From the NCBI RefSeq assembly GCF_024346715.1, contig NZ_AP024853.1, positions 868,001 to 932,000 on the forward strand: a stretch of DNA of 64,000 nt. Direction: 5' to 3'. Source of the DNA: Photobacterium swingsii (GTDB lineage Bacteria > Pseudomonadota > Gammaproteobacteria > Enterobacterales > Vibrionaceae). Position 1 is the stretch's first letter. The number at the start of each line of letters is the position of its first letter. The position numbers and the translations under genes are program-made. Of the stretch, positions 57,581-64,000 are shown piece by piece. The notes under the pieces are model-generated. The model saw nothing but the letters and a program-made list of their open reading frames with translations, searched no databases and was not told the DNA's origin.

Positions 57581-57907
57581 TTATGCTGTTTCCGCGATGT
57601 AGCTTTCTACTTTGCTTGCAACATCTTCCATTTCTAACTCTTCGCCAGAAAGGTGTTCAATTTTTTCACCGTTTTTGTAGAAAACGAAAGATGGTAGGCC
57701 CATTACTTTCTGCGCCATCGCTAAACGACGGTTACCCTGAATGTTCAGTTTGCAGAACTTAATTTCATTACCGTACTTCTCAGCCAATTCCATCACTTCT
57801 GGCATCAATTCAATGCAGCGACCACAACTTTCGCTCCAGAAATCTACCAGCACGATGCCATCGACTTTCACTTCAGCATCAAAGTTATCTTTATTTAGTT
57901 CGATCAT
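57581..57907 (-). CDS. trxA: Thioredoxin of the glycine reductase system
   Basis: A 108-residue thioredoxin. FWSESCGRCIELMPEV puts the redox pair at C28/C31 with CGRC instead of the housekeeping CGPC; cis-proline is in MGLPSFVFYKNGE. The altered dipeptide is in line with the dedicated thioredoxins of glycine reductase operons, which have atypical active sites. It should reduce GrdA's mixed selenide-sulfide after each turnover. It lies 10 bp after trxB with AAGGG before ATG. Confidence 0.92.
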   Translation of the reverse strand: MIELNKDNFDAEVKVDGIVLVDFWSESCGRCIELMPEVMELAEKYGNEIKFCKLNIQGNRRLAMAQKVMGLPSFVFYKNGEKIEHLSGEELEMEDVASKVESYIAETA

Positions 57908-57917
57908 TGCGTTTCCC

Positions 57918-59129
57918 TTAATACAGAGTATCTAACTCAGCAATATCCTTAACATCCACTCGCTTGGCTTCCTGCCCAGCGTCAAATCGGATCACAACCG
58001 GCACTTCAGAAACCGAGAAGCGGTTTGCAATATTTTGACTCTTGTAGGTATCAATGGTGACAACACGCTGATCAGGCTTATCTTTGCAATCTTGTTCTAG
58101 CTGGTTAATCACCGCTAAGCTTTCTTTGCTTAATGGGTTCCAGAACGCCACCATTGCCGTGCCACCAAATTCAGAGACAGACTTGCGCCAGTTTTCTTCT
58201 TCTTCGATATAACGGTCAGCTGCAACTGCTGCGACTGCACCATCGCCCGCAGCGGTAACCACTTGACGAAGGAATTTATCTGTTACATCACCAACAGCAA
58301 AAATACCAGGAACATTAGTTTCTTGTTTTTCGTTGGTAATCACATAGCCTTGTGGCGTTAGTGCCACTTGGCCTTTAATGAAGTCTGTTTTTGGCACGGT
58401 GCCAACAAACATAAAGACACCGTCAGTGGATAACTCAGAGATCTCACCTGTTTTAAGGTGCTTAAGTTTCACACCAGTAACAAGCTCATCGCCACAGATT
58501 TCTTCAACTACAGAGTTCCAAACAAATTCAATTTTATCGTTCGCAAATGCTTGTTCTTGCGCTGTACGATCCGCATCGAGAATGCCTTGATCATGCAGTA
58601 CGATCATGGTGACTTTGTTGACAAACTTGGTCAGGAATACAGATTCTTCAACCGCAGTGTTTCCAGACCCCACTACGACGACATCAAGCTCTTCGTAGAA
58701 ATCCGCATCACAAGTTGCACAGTATGAAACACCTTTACCACGGAACTCAGATTCGCCCGTAATACCTAGAATGCGAGGGGTAGCCCCTGTTGCAACTATG
58801 ATACTTTTGGTTTGGTACGTTTCACCTTTACTGGTTGTTAGCGTCTTAATAAAGCCATCATCAGCAATAGTGATATCAGACACGAGTCCACGAGCAAACT
58901 CCACACCAAACTTATTACAGTGTTCACGGAACATATCCATCAACTGCGGACCTGTTGCTTCCACAATACCTGGGTAGTTTTCCATTTCACTGGTTGTCGC
59001 GGCTTGACCGCCTGTGTTGCGCTTATCTTCAATGATTAGGGTTTTCATTTTGCCACGAGCGGCATAGACCCCAGCTGACATACCACCAGCACCGCCACCA
59101 ATTATGATGACATCGTATAGTTCAGACAT
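57918..59129 (-). CDS. trxB: Thioredoxin reductase with extra degenerate thioredoxin-like domain
   Basis: A 403-residue flavoenzyme; standard TrxB is about 310-320. Residues 1-310 are a normal TrxB: IIIGGGAGGMSAG for FAD, redox pair CATC (137-140), VVVGSGNTAVEE for NADPH, and IFAVGDVTDKFLRQV. Residues about 318-403 look like thioredoxin: MVAFWNPLSKES occupies the place of the usual FWAPWCGPC, so both cysteines are serine (334, 337), while the cis-Pro in SEVPVVIRF is kept. It reduces TrxA with NADPH. ATG 59129 is preferred (GGTGA at 5 nt) over GTG 59138. It is the first gene of the minus-strand grd unit. Confidence 0.92.
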   Translation of the reverse strand: MSELYDVIIIGGGAGGMSAGVYAARGKMKTLIIEDKRNTGGQAATTSEMENYPGIVEATGPQLMDMFREHCNKFGVEFARGLVSDITIADDGFIKTLTTSKGETYQTKSIIVATGATPRILGITGESEFRGKGVSYCATCDADFYEELDVVVVGSGNTAVEESVFLTKFVNKVTMIVLHDQGILDADRTAQEQAFANDKIEFVWNSVVEEICGDELVTGVKLKHLKTGEISELSTDGVFMFVGTVPKTDFIKGQVALTPQGYVITNEKQETNVPGIFAVGDVTDKFLRQVVTAAGDGAVAAVAADRYIEEEENWRKSVSEFGGTAMVAFWNPLSKESLAVINQLEQDCKDKPDQRVVTIDTYKSQNIANRFSVSEVPVVIRFDAGQEAKRVDVKDIAELDTLY

Positions 59130-60045
59130 ATAATTCACCGATTGCTATTTCACGACTACATGCCCTTTCATCCTGAAAGGAATAGTAAGGACATATCAAA
59201 ACAAATCAGTTTTGTGACAGCTTCTCTAATAAGGTGGCAAGTATTAATAACTGTGAACCAAATCACTTAGACTTTAATAAGCTGCTAATTGGAATCTGGA
59301 TAGCAAAATATAGCTATATACCACCCAAATATAATCTCTTCTGCTTTTAACTTGTAAGTGATTATAAATAGTAATGTTTATTTTTTTGTGAGCAAAGCCT
59401 AATTACAGTATAAAATTCTTCACGATCTAAAAATATGATACTTAAATCATAAACTAACCATACGATTAGTTATGTAACTCATCATGAAAAGAACAAAATT
59501 GAATATAAAGCACTATACTTTGACTATCATTGGAAATATTGACTCTTATAATCACCAAATTCTTTCTCCCTTAATATAAAATTAACAATACGTAAAGGAA
59601 GCAATACTACTTTTTTCACTTTGGGTTAAAAACGGGCAAAATATATTACATTAGGAAAAATAATGACTGGCTTTAAAATATCTATTCTATTGTTATTCCC
59701 TCTATTTTCACTCTAAGCAGAGTAACCTATTACTAGTGTTTTATTGCCTCGAATCAAATAAACCTTCCTACTTTGGTTAACTTTATTTATGCATCTATTT
59801 ATTAGAATCCCATTGATACCAGTCAGTTCTAATTACAAATATCATTAAATAATCACCTTACTGAACTTTTATTACCAATAAGCCAATTACACAACTGTTG
59901 GTTTATTAATTTACAAATGACTCAATAAAGCAGCGTTTAATTTTGATATTTTTATATCTATAAGAAGATCATCCTCACAAACGCTTGCATATGCAGAATG
60001 ATAACCTCCGACTCGAATCATCATTAATAAATGCGGAGTAAGGCA
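59130..60045. other. Long AT-rich divergent region between trxB and the aminopeptidase
   Basis: 916 bp, strongly AT-rich, the largest gene-free stretch here. It must hold the promoters of both grd-side units. Visible items: dyad AACTAA-N8-TTAGTT (59452-59471); a 17-codon frame at 59663-59716 with AGGA before ATG and a hydrophobic product; AGCGTTT/AAACGCT arms around 59932 and 59979. No glycine riboswitch, FNR or sigma-54 consensus was found by eye. Confidence 0.5.
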
Positions 60046-61443
60046 ATGGAAACGCTTAAGTTCACAAATGGTTGGCTCGATCTTGATAAAAAGAGAATTG
60101 ATGAAATAAACCTGTTTAATGAAGGCTACAAACACTTTTTAGACCAAGGAAAAACAGAAAGGCAGTGCGTGACTGTCTCAATTGCTCAAGCAGAACAACA
60201 CGGTTTCCGTCCTATTTCTGAATTTGAACAATTAGTTGCTGGTGATAAAGTGTACTTTATTAACCGCCATAAGAATGTTGTCCTCGCTATTATCGGGCAA
60301 CGTCCAATCAGCGAGGGAATTCGCTACGTCGTTTCTCACATTGACTCACCAAGATTAGACTTAAAACCATCACCAGTCTACGAGAAATGTGAACTCGCGC
60401 TGATGCGAACTCACTACTATGGTGGCATCAAAAAATACCAATGGGCCTCACGCCCTCTCGCACTGCACGGCATTGTCGTTACCAAGTCTGGCCGCAAAGT
60501 CGATATTGCGATTGGTGAAGATGATAGTGATCCAGTTTTCACTATCCCAGACCTACTTCCACACCTAGATCGCAAAGTACAGCGTGAGCGTAAAGCCGAT
60601 GAAGTACTAAAAGGCGAAGAGCTTCAAATCGTGGTTGGCTCTGTACCGATGACTTTTGATGATGAAAAAATCAAAGACACAGTCAAACACCACGTATTAA
60701 CTAAGCTGTTCGAAAAATACGAAATTAGTGAGCCTGATTTTATCTCTGCTGAGTTGATGTTAGTGCCTGCTGGTAAAGCACGCGATGTGGGTTTAGATCA
60801 CGGTATTATTGGTGCTTACGGCCAGGATGACCGTATCTGTGCTTACACCTCACTTGAAGCAATTTTCGATATCGATACACCAGAGCAAACTGCGGTGTGC
60901 TTCTTGGTCGATAAAGAAGAAATTGGCTCGACAGGTGCAACAGGCCTAGAGTCACGTTACCTCGAATTCTTTACGGGTGAATTACTGGTGCGTCAAGCTG
61001 GCGGCCAATACAACGACCAAATGCTGCGTCGCTGTTTATGGCAATCTTACGCCCTATCTTCTGATGTCAACGCTGGACTTAACCCACTGTTTGAATCTGT
61101 TCATGATGCACAAAATGCCTCAAAACTGGGTTACGGCTTAGTACTTACTAAGTACACAGGGCACGGTGGTAAAGTCGCCTCAAACGATGCTGATGCTGAA
61201 TATGTGGCTGCGTTGCGTCGTATTTTCGATGATACAGAAATTAAGTGGCAAACCGGTTTGCTTGGCAAAGTAGACGAAGGGGGCGGCGGTACAGTGGCGA
61301 AATACCTAGCACATTACGGTATTAACACAATTGATGCAGGGGCGGCGATCTTATCGATGCACTCACCGTTCGAGCTCTCTTCTAAGTTCGATGTGCATGA
61401 ACTTTACCGTGCTTACAAAGCTTTCTACATGCAGGCGCTATAA
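60046..61443 (+). CDS. M18-family metallo-aminopeptidase
   Basis: A 465-residue zinc aminopeptidase of family M18 (aspartyl aminopeptidase/Ape type). Metal and catalytic residues: His and Asp in VVSHIDSPRLDLKP, the glutamates of LVDKEEIGSTGATG, and His in LSMHSPFELSSKFDVHELYRAYKAFY. No signal peptide, so cytoplasmic. ATG 60046 with GGAG at 7 nt is chosen over 60031. It lies 24 bp before a peptide transporter gene and diverges from the grd operon, suggesting it trims imported peptides to free amino acids, including glycine. Confidence 0.9.
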   Translation: METLKFTNGWLDLDKKRIDEINLFNEGYKHFLDQGKTERQCVTVSIAQAEQHGFRPISEFEQLVAGDKVYFINRHKNVVLAIIGQRPISEGIRYVVSHIDSPRLDLKPSPVYEKCELALMRTHYYGGIKKYQWASRPLALHGIVVTKSGRKVDIAIGEDDSDPVFTIPDLLPHLDRKVQRERKADEVLKGEELQIVVGSVPMTFDDEKIKDTVKHHVLTKLFEKYEISEPDFISAELMLVPAGKARDVGLDHGIIGAYGQDDRICAYTSLEAIFDIDTPEQTAVCFLVDKEEIGSTGATGLESRYLEFFTGELLVRQAGGQYNDQMLRRCLWQSYALSSDVNAGLNPLFESVHDAQNASKLGYGLVLTKYTGHGGKVASNDADAEYVAALRRIFDDTEIKWQTGLLGKVDEGGGGTVAKYLAHYGINTIDAGAAILSMHSPFELSSKFDVHELYRAYKAFYMQAL

Positions 61444-61467
61444 CCTCAGCATCATGGAGATACGATC

Positions 61468-62949
61468 ATGAAAAAGCGTCATCCGTTAACCTTTTATATT
61501 CTTTGTTCATGCCAGTTCTGGTGGGCGTTATCTTTCTATAGCCTATGGGCTATTTTGCCTGTTTTCTTAGGCGATGAGCTGGGGATAGACCAAAAAACGT
61601 CGTTTGCTACTTTTGGTGCATTTGCTGCATTGGGTGCTGCGATGCTGTTTGTCGGTGGTTGGCTAGCCGATAAAATCTTAGGGGCAAAACGTACCTTAGT
61701 TTGGGGGTTCTTCTTCCAAGGTTTAGGGTATTTCATCATCGCTTACTCTGCGATCACTGCGCAACCACACTTCGTATTCATTGGTTTGGGTACTGTTGCT
61801 GTAGGTCGTGGTATCGGTAGTGTGGCGCCACCAACCATTATTGCGGCATCGTATGAGAAAAACGATCCACGCTTAGATGGTGCCTACACCCTGTTCTACA
61901 TGGTGAATAACATTGGTGCTTTCATTGCACAGTTAGGCGCACCTATCATGGCGTACAGCATTGGCTGGACTTCAGCCTTCATCTTGTCGGCCGTGGGCAT
62001 GACAGTCAACGTCGTCACCTACTTGTTATTCAATAAGAAAATCAAGGAAGCTACCGAAGCCGACCAACACGCTGTACCATTCAAAACGAACAGCTTGTTC
62101 TTGGCTGGGGTACTACTCACTATTGCGACTGCGAGTTACTTGCTAACTAACCTACCACTTGCACAAGCGGTACTGGGTATTGCCGCTATGGTTATTTTGT
62201 TCCTCATCATGAAAGAGATGAAGAAAGAAGAACCGACTAGCCGCAAACGCATGATTGTTGGTTTGGTCTTGATGGTGCAAGCGCTGGCATTCTTTGTACT
62301 TTACAATCAAATGCCAACATCACTTAATTTCTTTGCGATCAACAACGTAGAGCCTGAGATATTTGGTATACCTGTTAACCCTGTTTCTTACCAATCACTT
62401 AACCCTATGTGGGTTATCTTCCTTAGCCCTATTCTCGCCCATATCTATACAACCTTGGGAGAGAAAGGCAAAGACTTGTCAATGCCTGGTAAGTTCGCAC
62501 TCGGTATGCTGATTTGTGCTGCAGCCTTTGCTTGTGCTGGCTTCTCCCAATACTTTGGCGACGAGAATGGCATGCTCAATCCATTCTGGATTGCTGCACC
62601 ACACTTCTTGTTCGCAATTGGTGAGTTGTTGATTTCTGCCTTGGGTCTATCGGCTATTGCTAAACTATTCCCAAGTCGTATCCGTGGCTTTATTTACGGG
62701 GCGTGGAACATGACACTGGCTCTCGCCTCTGTAGCTGGAGCTTGGGTGGCAGGCTTGTCTTCAAGCGGTGAAGTAGAAATGACCCCAGTAGAAAGCTTGG
62801 CGTCTTACGGTAATTACTTCTACATGCTTGCGATTGCCTCTGCCGTTGTTGGTGTCGTGTGTGTATACCTAGCACCACGTCTTAACAAGTTGATTGAAAC
62901 CGATGTTGAAGGCGATATCGACCATAAAGATGCACAAACCGCATCCTAA
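61468..62949 (+). CDS. POT-family proton-dependent peptide transporter
   Basis: A 493-residue MFS protein of the POT/PTR family (DtpA-like), about 14 helices. Characteristic motifs are FVGGWLADKILGAKRTLVWG, the second POT signature around YTLFYMVNNIGAFIAQLGAPI, and FAIGELLISALGLSAIAKLFPSRIRGF. It imports di- and tripeptides with protons. GGAG precedes ATG, and it is co-transcribed with the M18 aminopeptidase. A bidirectional terminator follows. Confidence 0.93.
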   Translation: MKKRHPLTFYILCSCQFWWALSFYSLWAILPVFLGDELGIDQKTSFATFGAFAALGAAMLFVGGWLADKILGAKRTLVWGFFFQGLGYFIIAYSAITAQPHFVFIGLGTVAVGRGIGSVAPPTIIAASYEKNDPRLDGAYTLFYMVNNIGAFIAQLGAPIMAYSIGWTSAFILSAVGMTVNVVTYLLFNKKIKEATEADQHAVPFKTNSLFLAGVLLTIATASYLLTNLPLAQAVLGIAAMVILFLIMKEMKKEEPTSRKRMIVGLVLMVQALAFFVLYNQMPTSLNFFAINNVEPEIFGIPVNPVSYQSLNPMWVIFLSPILAHIYTTLGEKGKDLSMPGKFALGMLICAAAFACAGFSQYFGDENGMLNPFWIAAPHFLFAIGELLISALGLSAIAKLFPSRIRGFIYGAWNMTLALASVAGAWVAGLSSSGEVEMTPVESLASYGNYFYMLAIASAVVGVVCVYLAPRLNKLIETDVEGDIDHKDAQTAS

Positions 62950-63018
62950 TTAAAACTTGGGCTCAATGAAAATTGAGTCTAAGCCTTCAAAGGAAATATA
63001 ATAAAAACAGCAACATAA

Positions 63019-63045
63019 AAGCCGCATAGTGACCCTATGCGGCTT
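63019..63045. terminator. Bidirectional terminator
   Basis: AAGCCGCATAG and CTATGCGGCTT: 11-bp stem, 5-base loop, then ATTTG on one side and TTTTATG on the other. It lies between the convergent peptide transporter and DsrE genes. Confidence 0.85.
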
Positions 63046-63079
63046 ATTTGTATGTATTAAGTGGTTGATAAGCTATAAA

Positions 63080-63442
63080 TTAAAAGCAAACCACTTTGTC
63101 GGCCTGTAACGTCCACATCGACAAGTCATCCAGTGTACCAATTTCAGCACCCTCTATCAGTGGAAGCTCACTCATTCCTCTGGCATTGCAACACGTCTTG
63201 CATAGCTTCACTTTTGCACCTTGTGCAAGTAATATTTCTAGCATTTGTTGGACGTGATACCCCTCACCTGGCGTCTGCTTTGGTAAGGCACAACTCACCG
63301 CATCAGACATCAAAAAAACCATAATATTGGTCTTGATTTCTTGCTCATTAAGATTAATGGCCAGCCTTAAACCATTGAAAGAACGCTCCGAACCATACGG
63401 TGCATCATTTAATATAAACAGTAAAGTTTGTTCATTTCCCAT
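63080..63442 (-). CDS. ychN: DsrE/DsrF-like protein, YchN family
   Basis: A 120-residue cytosolic protein close to E. coli YchN throughout: NDAPYGSERSFNGLRLAI, VFLMSDAVSCALPKQTPGEGY and VKLCKTCCNARGM. Cysteines in CKTCC are candidates for persulfide or selenium handling, as in sulfur-relay DsrE proteins. The start is ATG 63442 (AAGGA about 10 nt before), which removes 19 residues of a longer frame. It stands between the peptide transporter and grdX; a role in selenium or sulfur supply is possible but only by position. Confidence 0.85.
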   Translation of the reverse strand: MGNEQTLLFILNDAPYGSERSFNGLRLAINLNEQEIKTNIMVFLMSDAVSCALPKQTPGEGYHVQQMLEILLAQGAKVKLCKTCCNARGMSELPLIEGAEIGTLDDLSMWTLQADKVVCF

Positions 63443-63750
63443 TATTTTAAAGTCCTTCTTGAATGCACATCTTGTTGAGATTAAATATCTAAAAAGCACT
63501 ACTACCCACTATTGTACCCGTATCGTGGGTAATGAAACCTGCATAGCATCAAAGGGATTAAAATAAACATTATAATGACAAAAAACGTCTTAACTCACTT
63601 TAATATGCGTGTTCATTTCTCCTCTACCCATCTATTTAACCAAGAGGTGTTTATCATTGTAAAATACGAGGTAAGCCATAAAAAATCAGCTTTATAAGGA
63701 TTATAATTAAGGTGTGATATTGCAAAGATTAAATATTATCAAGGAGCATC
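63443..63750. other. Divergent region between ychN and grdX
   Basis: 308 bp, AT-rich, no gene. It has an inverted repeat TACCCAC-N15-GTGGGTA at 63503-63531, 61-89 bp upstream of the ychN start, whose right arm also pairs with TACCC at 63516-63520. Otherwise I see nothing recognisable; the grdX promoter must be here. Confidence 0.45.
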
Positions 63751-64000
63751 ATGAGAGCTGATAGATTAGAGATCATCACTAACAACCCAAGTATTAACGT
63801 TGATAACAGTGCGATAACAATCATTCGAAAAAATACAGTTAATGATGTTTTGACGTTTACTCGAGATCAAGTTCACCTCGGGTATAAAGTTATTTCACAC
63901 CCTCTTGCTGGCAGTGTAAAACCACATGAAACACCTTATCGAAGTATTGTGATTTATCGTGATGACAGTTTAGACATGGATTCACTAAATACCATTGAGC
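63751..64000 (+). CDS. grdX: GrdX, 5' part (cut by window edge)
   Basis: Open from ATG 63751 (AAGGAG before it) to the window edge, 83 codons, so not seen as a closed frame. The text EIITNNPSINVDNSA, RDQVHLGYKVISHPLAGSVKPHETPY and DDSLDMDSLNTIE is that of GrdX, a small protein found at the head of glycine, sarcosine and betaine reductase operons. Its biochemical role is not established. In other operons it precedes grdE and grdB, so these probably follow to the right. Confidence 0.9.
   Translation, partial: MRADRLEIITNNPSINVDNSAITIIRKNTVNDVLTFTRDQVHLGYKVISHPLAGSVKPHETPYRSIVIYRDDSLDMDSLNTIE

Noticed and set aside
57197-57637. A 146-codon plus-strand open frame across the grdA start and trxA
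   Set aside because: It is antisense to grdA and trxA, has an unlikely composition and no family resemblance; it is the shadow of real minus-strand genes.
59663-59716. 17-codon leader peptide gene in the long divergent region
   Set aside because: It has a ribosome site and hydrophobic product, but such short frames are expected by chance in AT-rich DNA; noted in the region entry but not called as a gene.
57367-60045. Glycine riboswitch upstream of the grd genes
   Set aside because: Looked for in both leaders because of the pathway; none of the conserved aptamer blocks was seen by eye. A covariance-model scan would settle it.
1-64000. CRISPR arrays, insertion sequences, prophage or tRNA genes
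   Set aside because: No regularly spaced repeats, transposase or integrase, or cloverleaf sequences were recognised in the gaps.

Overview
The window reads as a chromosomal segment of a marine gammaproteobacterium of the Vibrionaceae, most likely Photobacterium. Supporting signs are an AT-leaning base composition, the malT/malPQ/glgB locus, Vibrio-style two-component and chemotaxis proteins, and a complete-looking arm of a selenium-dependent glycine reductase system. I could not check the species by search. No rRNA, tRNA, CRISPR array, insertion sequence or phage gene was seen.

Layout. 1-3.5 kb: the 5' part of a chemoreceptor, then a PepSY protein with a CarR/CarS-like two-component pair. 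3.7-9.7 kb: a COG3044-type ABC ATPase, a GNAT acetyltransferase, and a second two-component pair upstream of an exported FAD oxidoreductase. 9.9-16.9 kb: small metabolic genes with their regulators (NmrA-type reductase/LysR, exported amidase/LysR, Lrp-like/DUF2000, cyclase plus Fre-like reductase). 17.2-21.8 kb: an unusual cbb3-type oxidase locus whose last subunit is a CcoP fused to a triheme dehydrogenase-type cytochrome c, five haem sites in all. 22-35.8 kb: adenine deaminase, a 1207-residue orphan, a lone molybdopterin oxidoreductase with an NhaC antiporter, a KefG/KefB potassium efflux pair, and a PAS chemoreceptor. 36.2-40.6 kb: a tight four-gene envelope operon (two outer-membrane barrels, one of them Omp85-like, a lipoprotein and a patatin lipoprotein). 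41-51.9 kb: glycogen/maltodextrin use (malP-malQ-glgB, divergent malT plus a DUF4336 protein). 52-53.3 kb: a YnjE-like triple rhodanese.

53.6-64 kb holds the most distinctive content: a glycine reductase region. On the minus strand lie trxB-trxA-grdA-grdA-grdC-grdD. Both grdA genes carry an in-frame UGA inside the expected C-F-V-U motif, so ordinary gene calling truncates them. The TrxB has an extra C-terminal thioredoxin-like domain in which both redox cysteines are serine. Divergently, across about 0.9 kb of AT-rich DNA, lie an M18 aminopeptidase and a POT peptide transporter, then a convergent YchN-type DsrE protein. The 5' part of grdX runs off the right edge, so grdE and grdB probably follow outside the window.

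Taken together, the right end suggests a peptide-fed, Stickland-like pathway. Oligopeptides would be imported and trimmed, glycine reduced to acetyl phosphate and ammonia, and the electrons supplied from NADPH through TrxB and TrxA. The regulatory sequences that I find most convincing are MalT boxes and a CRP site upstream of malP, an 11-bp-phased direct repeat before the CarRS-like operon, a T-N11-A palindrome in a LysR divergon, and an extended inverted repeat upstream of kefG.
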